DNA of 35,181 nt. Source: Candidatus Cloacimonadota bacterium (GTDB taxonomy: Bacteria > Cloacimonadota > Cloacimonadia > Cloacimonadales > Cloacimonadaceae). A program made the position numbers and the translations under genes. Numbering within the stretch: position 1 is the first letter of the stretch; the number at the start of each line of letters is the position of its first letter. The notes beneath the pieces are model-generated. The model worked only from the letters and a program-made list of their open reading frames with translations, was not told the DNA's origin and did no database searches. Positions 18,441 to 25,544 of this stretch are shown piece after piece. The stretch is from assembly GCA_028681035.1 (NCBI GenBank), contig JAQUJJ010000021.1, positions 1 to 35,181 on the forward strand. The letters are read 5' to 3'.

Positions 18441-18613
18441 GTGGCTACTACTCCAGACTTCCTGGGGTTTTGGTTAACAAAGAGTAAAGGAGCAAAGAGA
18501 GTTCTTGATCTCTAGCTATACAACTCACCTATCTATCTGTTCCACCCTTCCACCCTTCCACTTTTCCACCCTTACACTCTTCCACATATGCAGCATCGGA
18601 TAAGCTGCACTAC
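18441..18613 (+). repeat. Long dispersed direct repeat, copy A
   Basis: This 173-base segment and 23506-23663 share an ordered series of blocks on the same strand: GTGGC, ACTCCAGACTT, AACAAAGAGTAAAGGAGCAA, GAGAGTTCTTGAT, a C/T-rich CTTCCAC tract of variable length, and CACATATGCAGCATC followed by ATAAGCT. Neither copy encodes a protein. The two copies bracket the four-gene accessory operon. Confidence 0.75.
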
Positions 18614-18797
18614 ACCATACCTCTCGCCCCCTCGACCTCAAGACCTCTCGACTCTCTAACACAAAAACACTCTATACACACATCAAAGAACTATATGCTT
18701 CTATAATGTAAGGGGGACAAATCTGAGATTTTGGGACAGAATTGCGATTTATTTTCAAAAAGCCTGGTTTTTTTTGAATAAATGCTCAATACCAGTG

Positions 18798-19000
18798 CAA
18801 GCGGGACGCTTGGTTTTCCAGTACAGGCGAGACGCCTGTAGCTCCAGTGAACAGGAATTACAGTTAACAGGAATTACAGTGAACAGAAGTTACAGTTAAC
18901 AGAAGTTACAGTTAAAAGGAATTACAGTGAACAGGAATTACAGTGAACAGGAATTATAGGCGTCTCGCCTATACTGGAACATCAGGCATCTTGCCTGATG
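18798..19000. repeat. 16-bp tandem array flanked by trinucleotide-loop hairpins
   Basis: Seven consecutive 16-base units (18849-18960) follow the pattern GAACAGGAATTACAGT, with variation at a few positions. They are flanked by hairpins with three-base loops: CAAGCG-GGA-CGCTTG (18798-18812), TACAGGCG-AGA-CGCCTGTA (18822-18840), ATAGGCG-TCT-CGCCTAT (18956-18972) and a 9-bp stem with loop TCT (18980-19000). The inner hairpins are bordered by CCAGT and ACTGG, giving the whole unit an inverted layout. Confidence 0.8.
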
Positions 19001-19138
19001 CCAATCAAGGAATGATAAGCTTTTTAATATGCTGTCAAATTCTACTTTCCTAACGTCAGGTCTTTAGATGAAAACACCGAGCAATTAGCTGGCTTTCAAC
19101 AACATCTATCCGTATGGCGGGCAGTAAAGAAGCCTATC

Positions 19139-19262
19139 GGGACGCCATTTTAGATAGACAACAACATCCAAGATCAGCCTGAGTCCTGTAGGGACGATAT
19201 TTTAGATAGATAACAACGTCTAAGAGCAGCCTTAGTCCTGTAGGGACGCCATTTTAGATAGA
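19139..19262 (+). repeat. 52-bp tandem repeat, about 2.4 copies
   Basis: Units 19139-19190 and 19191-19242, plus a partial third 19243-19262, each start GGGACG, continue to ATTTTAGATAGA and end in AGTCCTGTA, which with the next GGGAC forms a short hairpin. The parts between the conserved blocks are similar to each other, so they are not CRISPR spacers. Confidence 0.75.
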
Positions 19263-19478
19263 AGGTACCCAAACCTTTGATAATCTTCGCTGCCACATAT
19301 TGCTAAATATGGCGTCCCGAGGGGACTAATTCAATCTTTTTGCTCGTTTTTCTATCTAAAATCCCGTCCCCATGGGACTCCTTAGCTTTTTTTCGTATGC
19401 GTAGCTACTTGCTGAAAACCATTAGCCAATGAATGGGAAATTGGTACAATGATTGGTAGATTGGTATTTCCAATTGGC

Positions 19479-19916
19479 TTACCAGGGAATAACAATCTGA
19501 TTAATATAGCTGTCAAACACCACCTTCTTCACGTAGGGATCTTTGTTCTTTATCAGGATTTTATACATGTTTAGGTTAATCAACTGATACATTATGGTAT
19601 CGTTTATCAAATGTATTGTATCAGGGACAGTATCAGGGGCATTCTCATTGAAGGCATTAGGGCTATTGTAATAAGCTACCAGTTCGTCCAATTCTGCATC
19701 GGTCTTAATTTTTTTGTACCTGCGTTTAATATCTGCTCTTGTCCAGACTTTTGTCCTTACTATTTTCTTTGCCTCTAAACCCTCTTTGTATTTCACAGAT
19801 ATTTGTTTTGCTTCTTCCACTATGCGCAGCATATCCTCAGTCGTCAGATTATGCAGCTTGATAAATGCTTCCATTAACTTATTCAAGATAGCTTCTGCCT
19901 CTGCAAACCTGCCCAA
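19479..19916 (-). pseudogene. C-terminal half of a TPR protein, separated by an in-frame stop
   Basis: This 145-codon segment is in exactly the same frame as the gene upstream (19917-20474), separated only by a TAA (19919-19917). It opens LGRFAEAEAILNKL, the second half of a tetratricopeptide helix pair whose first half (DQAMYLVEIYR) ends the upstream piece; the stop sits where the TPR turn should be. The first codon is TTG but no Shine-Dalgarno site precedes it. The rest is helical and charged, then a final IVIPW. Most likely this is the tail of a 331-codon gene broken by a single nonsense change, or read through; a sequencing error cannot be excluded. Confidence 0.6.
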
Positions 19917-20474
19917 TTACCGATATATTTCCACCAAGTACATAGCTTGATCTTCATTAGAAACATCTAATAGCTCTATAAACTTCTCTAAATTGGCTTT
20001 TTCAGCCTTGCTAAACTCCACTTCCACAAGTGAATCCCTGCGGATATCATTACCTACCCACCAGGCATGTTGAACCAAATACATGCGCATGTCGCGGTTT
20101 AGATTATCCTCGTTTTGCAGGGCTACGTAGTCTTCGAACGAAGGCAGAACAAAGCATTTGGGAATCCCCTCCTGCGTTTCATCACGGGCTGTTGACCCTG
20201 TAAAATGAGAGCTATCTTTGAACATATCCTTAGGGGGCGAGAAATAACCCATCCACGCTTCCATTTTGCCTATTTCCTTCTGATCATAAATCCTAAGTAA
20301 AGCCCCACAATGAGGGCATTTTACTATCAATGGAGAATCTGGCAGCATATCTGCATACATCCAGCCATCTGTCCAGTAAATAGCCCCCAAAGTATTACCC
20401 GATGCCAGCGTTGGCTGTATAATGTGCCCGGAACAAGAACTGCATTCCCGGATTATTGAATCTCCTATGAGCAT
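19917..20474 (-). CDS. Zinc-ribbon protein of unknown function, N-terminal piece of a split gene
   Basis: A 185-aa piece with four cysteines in two CxxC pairs (Cys11/Cys14 in ECSSC and Cys53/Cys56 in VKCPHCG), a likely zinc ribbon, with the conserved-looking segment YWTDGWMYADMLPD between them. The second half is helical and ends in the first helix of a TPR repeat (DQAMYLVEIYR), cut by TAA. The same frame continues as 19479-19916. The start ATG has AAGGAG 7 bases upstream. It is the last gene of the minus-strand island operon, 50 bases behind the M48 gene. I recognise no function; zinc ribbon plus TPR suggests binding to a protein partner. Confidence 0.65.
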   Translation of the reverse strand: MLIGDSIIRECSSCSGHIIQPTLASGNTLGAIYWTDGWMYADMLPDSPLIVKCPHCGALLRIYDQKEIGKMEAWMGYFSPPKDMFKDSSHFTGSTARDETQEGIPKCFVLPSFEDYVALQNEDNLNRDMRMYLVQHAWWVGNDIRRDSLVEVEFSKAEKANLEKFIELLDVSNEDQAMYLVEIYR

Positions 20475-20524
20475 GTATAAACTCCTTTACTAATAGCAAC
20501 AATGGCAGTTATGAGTTTAGAATA

Positions 20525-21796
20525 TCATCCAAACTTGTTTAGATTCATCTTTTTATTCGGCGCAAGGTAGGATTCGCTACACTTGCGAATAATAATATTC
20601 GTTGCATCTACAGAGATATTCATCATCGCCGCAATTTCAAGCAGACGTTTCTTCTCTTCCGGCTCAAGCCTACCGTCCAATAAGGTGACAAAAACCAACT
20701 TTTCCATTAGACTAAATTTATCATTATCTTGTTTGTCAGCATAATGCAAACATATTTCCTTAGTTTTTGCTACCAACAAATCGTAGCTTTCAAATTCCAA
20801 AAACTTCTCGGGCTGAGATGAATAATCACTTATCCAATCGTACAGCACCAGCCACTTCTGTTCATAATGTTCTTCTTCAAGAGAAGCCAAATACAAACCT
20901 GCTGCACCAAGAAACAGGACTTTGTGCAGATCGCCTTCATTCTTAGGGTGGAACTCTAATAACTCTAACAATTTAAATATGTTAGCATTCACCTCAGCAT
21001 CTGATATTGCATCTTTTTCTGAACTATTTACAAGGGCTGATTTGCTATAATCCATTAATGCCTGTATCCTAATCATAGGATTGGGGTGTGAAGAGAAGAT
21101 ATCACCAATAGCATATTCTTTAATCCTATCAAGTTGCTTCAGATACTCTTTCACATCGAAACTAAGGTACTGCTCAGATAGTCCACAAAGCAATTTGAAA
21201 AACACTTTTGTAATCACATCAATATCGGGCATGGCTATAAAACCTATGCGATCAGCACTTATTTCTGAGTATTTTACAAACCTAAAGTAGTGCAGAGTTA
21301 CCATGGCAGGGGGTCTCTCGTTCTCATTTTTAAACAAAAACTTTTGGACAATATTAAGTTTGCTATGCCCATATATTAAATGCCCGATTTCGTGACCGAT
21401 CACAAAGCGCAATTCATCATCCGTCATCTGTTTAATGAGGGCAGAATTGAAACAGATGAGGTGGGGGACAATTCCTAATCCATTGATAGAAAACGCATTA
21501 ATTTCAGGAGAACCAAGAAGGTAGAAATCTATGCGTTCATGATATCCCAGTTTATCCTGTATTTCGCTGCAGATATCATAGATTCTGGGAGCAATAATAG
21601 GGCTAAGCAGGAGTGCATTGGAGAGCATACTGGATGTTATGTTTTCCAGTTCCTCCCGGTTATCAAAGATATCATAATACTGCGCGAAAGAATAGTCATC
21701 TTCCAGGATTTTTACTAATTCAGCCTCTCCAATGAACCGCAGTTTGGCAAAATCGTGCTTGTGCTCACTGGCTTTGTTACCCTTTTTCCTGTTCAT
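20525..21796 (-). CDS. M48-family metallopeptidase with TerB-like C-terminal domain
   Basis: A 423-aa zinc peptidase. The active site is HEIGH (135-139) with the third ligand expected at Glu178 in SEISADRIG, and a later SSHPNP motif, as in M48 (HtpX/Oma1-type) enzymes. Unlike HtpX it has no membrane segment and no signal peptide, so it is probably cytosolic. Residues about 375-420 (VFVTLLDGRLEPEEKKRLLEI) resemble a TerB-type domain known from tellurite-resistance and stress systems. The start is ATG 21796, with GGAGG 5 bases upstream; the open frame extends 4 codons further to a TTG. It lies 31 bases behind the cysteine-peptidase-like gene. Confidence 0.78.
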   Translation of the reverse strand: MNRKKGNKASEHKHDFAKLRFIGEAELVKILEDDYSFAQYYDIFDNREELENITSSMLSNALLLSPIIAPRIYDICSEIQDKLGYHERIDFYLLGSPEINAFSINGLGIVPHLICFNSALIKQMTDDELRFVIGHEIGHLIYGHSKLNIVQKFLFKNENERPPAMVTLHYFRFVKYSEISADRIGFIAMPDIDVITKVFFKLLCGLSEQYLSFDVKEYLKQLDRIKEYAIGDIFSSHPNPMIRIQALMDYSKSALVNSSEKDAISDAEVNANIFKLLELLEFHPKNEGDLHKVLFLGAAGLYLASLEEEHYEQKWLVLYDWISDYSSQPEKFLEFESYDLLVAKTKEICLHYADKQDNDKFSLMEKLVFVTLLDGRLEPEEKKRLLEIAAMMNISVDATNIIIRKCSESYLAPNKKMNLNKFG

Positions 21797-21827
21797 TTGT
21801 ACCTCCAAGTGTGTGGTTTATTTTGCT

Positions 21828-22496
21828 CTACTTGCTGAAAACCATAATGCAATGATGCGGTGATTTCAGCAGATCATGCCTTATGCTGCGCCATCTTCTG
21901 CTCCAAATAGGACCCGCCATTTTATCCTGAATCTTGTTTGCCAAATCCTCATTTACCAAAGAGACAGCCATTCTCATCCAATCTTTTATGGGGTTATACT
22001 CCGAGTGTTCTCCCAAAACTATCCAACGCTGTAGGTCAGCAGAAGTATCATAAGCTTTGGCAGGTGAAACGGAATGTTCAAAATAGCCAAGCACCACATT
22101 GTAATGATTCTCCAGATGATAGATGAACGCCTTATCTTCTTTGGCGATATCATCTTTGAACTGGGAAATCACCGCAGCATTGCGGGAATAGTCTTTCACA
22201 TCTTTGGCACTTAGATATATCGAGCAACTCCCATGCAGCTTGTAATGTTTGGTTAGCCTATCAAACCAGCCCATCACAGTTTTGTTGCTCGCATTTAGCT
22301 TTGTGCCAATATCATCAACTTTAAGCCCCATGATTGATGCAAGCTCCAGAGATGATTTCATTCCACCAAGCTGTTCCGCATAGAGATAATTAAAAACCGC
22401 AGTCAAAGATGCTATCGAGCACCCATTTTCATACTGGGGACGGGAGATGCAGTCTAACATCTGATGGTTTATGTAACGGTCGTGTGTTTGTTGCAT
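21828..22496 (-). CDS. Putative papain-fold (C39-like) cysteine peptidase
   Basis: A 222-aa protein. Gln21 and Cys26 in RPQYENGCSIAS, at the start of a helix (LTAVFNYLY), have the spacing of the oxyanion Gln and nucleophile Cys of papain-fold peptidases. His131 in ENHYNVVLGYFE, followed by a strand and then LGEHSEYNP, would be the base and third residue. This is pattern recognition, not a firm family match; it could be a non-proteolytic relative (transglutaminase or phytochelatin-synthase-like). There is no signal peptide. The start has GGAGG 6 bases upstream. It is the second gene of a four-gene operon whose next gene is a metallopeptidase. Confidence 0.5.
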   Translation of the reverse strand: MQQTHDRYINHQMLDCISRPQYENGCSIASLTAVFNYLYAEQLGGMKSSLELASIMGLKVDDIGTKLNASNKTVMGWFDRLTKHYKLHGSCSIYLSAKDVKDYSRNAAVISQFKDDIAKEDKAFIYHLENHYNVVLGYFEHSVSPAKAYDTSADLQRWIVLGEHSEYNPIKDWMRMAVSLVNEDLANKIQDKMAGPIWSRRWRSIRHDLLKSPHHCIMVFSK

Positions 22497-22515
22497 AATT
22501 TACCTCCGACAATCA

Positions 22516-22821
22516 TTATTTGCTTAACATTCCGATAACTGGTTTTAGCAAGAGAGGCGTAATATTCTTTATGCGCAAAGATGCTATCAGTTTTGTGCTG
22601 CTGATTTCAATAGATACTATTTCTAAATCCAGTTTTTTTACAATAGGGTTATTAAGCTCAAGCTGGATATACCCTTCTTTTGTGGCTATGCCTTTGATGT
22701 AGCTTGCTTTTTCTTGCAGCAATTCCTGCATAAGTGCATATATTTGTTGATCATTTAGGGTAATGGATACAGTGCCGCTTAGTCCGGGGAGCAGCAGTGC
22801 CAATAGTTTTGCTTTATTCAT
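22516..22821 (-). CDS. Small conserved-looking protein of unknown function
   Basis: A 101-aa protein starting MNKAKLLALLLPGL, with a hydrophobic N-terminus too short for a clear signal peptide. Alternating beta-strand-like segments follow (GYIQLELNN, LDLEIVSIEIS, TKLIASLRI). ATG 22821 has GGAGG 4 bases upstream; the open frame runs five codons further to a TTG (22836) that lies upstream of that ribosome site. It is the first gene of the island operon, 19 bases before the peptidase-like gene. I do not recognise the family. The strand pattern could fit a lipid- or membrane-binding domain, but that is a guess. Confidence 0.55.
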   Translation of the reverse strand: MNKAKLLALLLPGLSGTVSITLNDQQIYALMQELLQEKASYIKGIATKEGYIQLELNNPIVKKLDLEIVSIEISSTKLIASLRIKNITPLLLKPVIGMLSK

Positions 22822-23149
22822 GCTACCTCCCTTCAAATTATTCTAACATTTAATGTTTTGTTCATTTCAGGTTTTTTTCGGAGTACATCTACGATGCTAA
22901 TCAAGCTTCACTACACCCGTTTTATATTAGCACATCCAAGCCTATCTGCTGCCATATTTCTATGAAGTTCACTTGCCATAAACCTATAAAAGCCTGTAGT
23001 GTTTGCACATCCAGCCATTAACATATCCTCTTTACGTTAGTCATAATGTTCAATTAGCTTGATATATTTAGAACAAAAAGAGGTCAAGTTATATTTTACG
23101 CTTTAGCTACGCTTCCGGATAAGTAAGGAAGATAACGGCAGAAAATGTT

Positions 23150-23228
23150 TACAAAGAGTAAAAGAGTAAAGGAGGCTTTTGGGTAAGTGTGGAGAGGGGG
23201 TGTAGAGCAGCTTATCCGATGCTGCTGA
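23150..23228. repeat. Partial, rearranged copy of the long dispersed repeat
   Basis: It begins with ACAAAGAGTAAA and AAAGGAG words as in copies A and B, but ends in GAGCAGCTTATCCGATGCTGC, the reverse complement of the terminal word of copy A. Part of the repeat is therefore inverted here. Confidence 0.5.
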
Positions 23229-23293
23229 CAAGGAAGTGTGGAGTCGTTTCGGCATAAACCTACTTTGTAGTTGTCTTGCGCTATGCTGCCGGA

Positions 23294-23415
23294 AGGACTA
23301 CACAGTCCTGCCGTAATAACAGCCGCCCTCGGCTGTTTTCACACGAGGCGTGTGAAGTTACAAGAGAGAGAATATCTTGTAGCACGGAAGGCTGTATCCG
23401 ACGAGGACGTCGGAT
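23294..23415. repeat. Cluster of four short hairpins
   Basis: Four perfect stems follow one another: AGGACT-ACAC-AGTCCT (23294-23309), ACAGCCG-CCCT-CGGCTGT (23319-23336), TTCACACG-AGG-CGTGTGAA (23338-23356) and ATCCGACG-AGGA-CGTCGGAT (23396-23415). Loops are 3-4 bases. No T-runs follow, so they do not look like ordinary terminators. Confidence 0.8.
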
Positions 23416-23505
23416 TTCCAAACACCATCGGATTTCCATACATCATTTTCAACGCTGTAGTCCTAGCCACAGAATAATAAGCAGGTAAGCTTAAAGTTCA
23501 CAGAT

Positions 23506-23663
23506 GTGGCAACGACTCCAGACTTGCTAAGGTACTATTTAACAAAGAGTAAAGGAGCAAGGAGAGTTCTTGATATCTAACTATGCAACTCAAACTATCC
23601 TTTTGTTTCACTCTTCCACTCTTCCACTCTTCCACATATGCAGCATCAGATAAGCTACACTAC
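23506..23663 (+). repeat. Long dispersed direct repeat, copy B
   Basis: This 158-base segment is the partner of 18441-18613 in the same orientation, with the shared blocks ACTCCAGACTT, AACAAAGAGTAAAGGAGCAA, GAGAGTTCTTGAT, a CTTCCAC tract, and ATATGCAGCATC with ATAAGCT. Differences are mostly substitutions and the length of the pyrimidine tract. Confidence 0.75.
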
Positions 23664-23700
23664 ATCTTAGTCGCTTCGGAGAGCGACCCTACGTTGAATT

Positions 23701-23759
23701 GCCCTATCATTGCCCACTCATTGTCCATGTGGAGGGCAATGGGTGGGCAATGATAGGGC
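23701..23759. repeat. Long hairpin, copy 2 of a dispersed family
   Basis: Arms 23701-23726 and 23734-23759 (26 bases, two mismatches that would be G-U pairs in one transcript) enclose a 7-base loop. The sequence is the same family as 10974-11028. It lies about 95 bases beyond the stop of the cyclic-nucleotide-binding gene, where it could end or stabilise that operon's message, but no T-run is present. Confidence 0.75.
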
Positions 23760-23852
23760 AGTTCAAGCAAGGAGCTTAGTCCAAAAAATAGTGTGAGAGG
23801 CAGAATAATTCTAAGAAAATAATGGCTATCAGGGAAAGAAGCACTTAGGAAC

Positions 23853-24353
23853 TTATTGTTGCACAGCTATGTATAGTGCGGTTGCCAGCTTTACCAGATT
23901 TGCATCGGTCATGTTAAGGTTTTCGGAGAGTTTCTTAGCGATATTAGTCATCACAATGTATGCAGCTTCGTGATTCTTGGCGGCAAAACCATCGAAATCG
24001 GCTTTACTTAGTGTATAAATCAGGCTGTCGTGAACGGCGATGATATTTGCAGTGCGGTTGGCATGCCCCAAAACTCCGTTTTCTCCAAAGGTGGGTAACA
24101 TGCTGCCACAAAGAGTTGCCAGCACTTTTTCTGTGGAAGCCTGATCTTCATCAAAGCCTTTCACCAGGTCTTTGGTAACCTGCACACATCCCTCTACCAG
24201 CAGATATATCTGATCACCGAAAGTGTTCTCTTTTAGCACGTATTGCCCCTTGTTTACCTTCATCGGGCAGAAAAGCGGTTGCAGAGTCTCCAGATGTGCT
24301 GTGGTTAGCCCTGTAAACAGCGGCACTTTTTGTAAGGTTTTAAGCTCTATCAT
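23853..24353 (-). CDS. Cyclic nucleotide-binding domain protein
   Basis: A 166-aa protein with a Crp-type cNMP-binding fold: LFTGLTTAHLETL at the start, the KGQYVLKENTFGDQIYLLVEGCVQV barrel segment, then FGENGVLGHANRTANIIA, which corresponds to the phosphate-binding cassette. The cassette is imperfect (the usual GE..L..xxRTA becomes GENGVLGHANRTA), but the RTA is kept. There is no helix-turn-helix, so it is not a Crp/Fnr regulator; a short helical tail follows. The gene starts 9 bases after a K+ channel gene, which suggests it is a separate ligand-sensing partner of that channel. An AGGGG precedes the start. Confidence 0.8.
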   Translation of the reverse strand: MIELKTLQKVPLFTGLTTAHLETLQPLFCPMKVNKGQYVLKENTFGDQIYLLVEGCVQVTKDLVKGFDEDQASTEKVLATLCGSMLPTFGENGVLGHANRTANIIAVHDSLIYTLSKADFDGFAAKNHEAAYIVMTNIAKKLSENLNMTDANLVKLATALYIAVQQ

Positions 24354-24362
24354 ACCTCGCCC

Positions 24363-25535
24363 CTACGCTATTAAAATGGCAAAATCGTTAGTTAAAATGA
24401 TGCTGTCTCGGGAGGGATTCCAGCGGATATTGCTCTTATCCTCTTGCAGCAATCTCTTCGATTTCGCCAGGGCAGCCTTGATAAACTGATCTATGCCTGT
24501 GCTATCATCGGCAAAAATGACTGAAGATTCCAGCTCTGGCTCTTTATTCATCAGCCCGATTATCAGTTTACCTTGTTCTTGATACAAAAAGTCAAAGTAC
24601 TCGCCAAAGCTCTTGCCGATAAAACCATCACCAACCTTTATGGTAGTTATCAGCTTGTGGGGGTCTTTGGCAAGATGGCTGAATATGGACAGGCTGTTGT
24701 TCTCAAAAACGTTGTTGGCGAGAATATATCCGCCAATATCATCCCAGATGATGATATTGCTAATCCCTATCCGTTGCAGCATGTTCCGGTTTTCGGTGTT
24801 TATTAGCTGAACCGTGATTTTCTCTTTTTTAACAAGGTAGTGAACTGCATTGGCAACGATGATGCTACGGTCATCCGCAGCAGATATTGCCAGAGCATGG
24901 TCTGCTAAGATAATCACCTGAGCGGCATGCTCCACCGCAGCTCGCTTGAGTGATTCTTCCTGGGTTGCTTCACCGCGGACATAACTTAAAGAGAGCGAAG
25001 GGTACTTGGCTTCCAAACTCTCAAAGAACTCTGGGGTTTCGTTTGCCAAAATACAAACATCTGTATCCTGAAGCTGCTTTTCGATGAGCGCACGTAGAAA
25101 GAAATCGCCGGTGTTGTTCCAACCGCAGATTACCACGTGGTTATGTGTTCTTATTTGTTTCAAACCTTTTGCTCCTTTCAGTTTGTCCTCTATGAACAGG
25201 GAAGCTATAAGACCCGTAAATACGGAGAGTGAGGTGAAGCCAACTGAGATTAAAATTAAGCCTACCACTCTACCTGGATATGTTACGGGGAATTTATCGC
25301 CATAACCAACTGTGGCAATGGTAACAACCGCCCACCATATGCCATCCCAAAAGGATCTGATGGTGCTGTCTTCACTCCCGCGGAATTCAAAAACCCAGGC
25401 TAAAAAAGCGGAAAGTATGAGAAGGGATAGGATAAACAGGAAAACTAAGAGGAAACGCTTGGCAAGCCTTAACGCATCAGCATGTAAGCCAAAACGTGTA
25501 GCTATTCTGCGAAAACACCCCTTGTTTTTACGCAT
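24363..25535 (-). CDS. Two-helix potassium channel with RCK/TrkA-N domain
   Basis: A 390-aa ion channel of the MthK/Kch type. TM1 is about 28-48, the pore helix leads to the selectivity filter TVGYGD (75-80), and TM2 is about 89-113. A cytoplasmic RCK domain begins HVVICGWNNTG (residues 133-143), with a GxxxxG-type Rossmann loop, and continues to a TrkA-C-like end (IKVGDGFIGKSFGEYF). There is no CNBD on this chain; one is encoded next door. No Shine-Dalgarno site precedes the ATG, which lies 9 bases after the DUF445-like stop, so coupling is likely. Confidence 0.9.
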   Translation of the reverse strand: MRKNKGCFRRIATRFGLHADALRLAKRFLLVFLFILSLLILSAFLAWVFEFRGSEDSTIRSFWDGIWWAVVTIATVGYGDKFPVTYPGRVVGLILISVGFTSLSVFTGLIASLFIEDKLKGAKGLKQIRTHNHVVICGWNNTGDFFLRALIEKQLQDTDVCILANETPEFFESLEAKYPSLSLSYVRGEATQEESLKRAAVEHAAQVIILADHALAISAADDRSIIVANAVHYLVKKEKITVQLINTENRNMLQRIGISNIIIWDDIGGYILANNVFENNSLSIFSHLAKDPHKLITTIKVGDGFIGKSFGEYFDFLYQEQGKLIIGLMNKEPELESSVIFADDSTGIDQFIKAALAKSKRLLQEDKSNIRWNPSRDSIILTNDFAILIA

Positions 25536-25544
25536 ATGCTTAGC

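Larger units (their letters stand above)
18024..19478. other. Repeat-rich non-coding tract, left flank of the accessory island
   Basis: About 1.45 kb without a supportable gene. It holds GTCCC-NNN-GGGAC hairpins (for example 18110-18122 and 18181-18192), a 28-bp inverted repeat pair (18127-18154/18290-18317), one copy of the long direct repeat (18441-18613), four short hairpins around a 16-bp tandem array (18798-19000), and a 52-bp tandem unit (19139-19262) with an inverted echo of its ATTTTAGATAGA core near 19350-19375. Neighbouring segments are low-complexity pyrimidine tracts (18540-18586). Confidence 0.7.
22837..23852. other. Repeat-rich non-coding tract, right flank of the accessory island
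   Basis: About 1.0 kb without a supportable gene. It holds a degraded repeat piece (23150-23228), four strong consecutive hairpins (23294-23415), copy B of the long direct repeat (23506-23663) and copy 2 of the long hairpin (23701-23759). The promoter of the island operon should lie near 22840-22900, but I found no convincing -35/-10 pair. The plus-strand frames near 23271-23488 simply run through the hairpins. Confidence 0.65.

Noticed and set aside
19139..19262. Possible small CRISPR array
   Set aside because: There are only about 2.4 units, the parts between the conserved blocks are similar to each other rather than unique, and no cas gene is present.
23271..23488. Two overlapping short frames
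   Set aside because: They run through the cluster of palindromes; the apparent peptides are by-products of the repeats.
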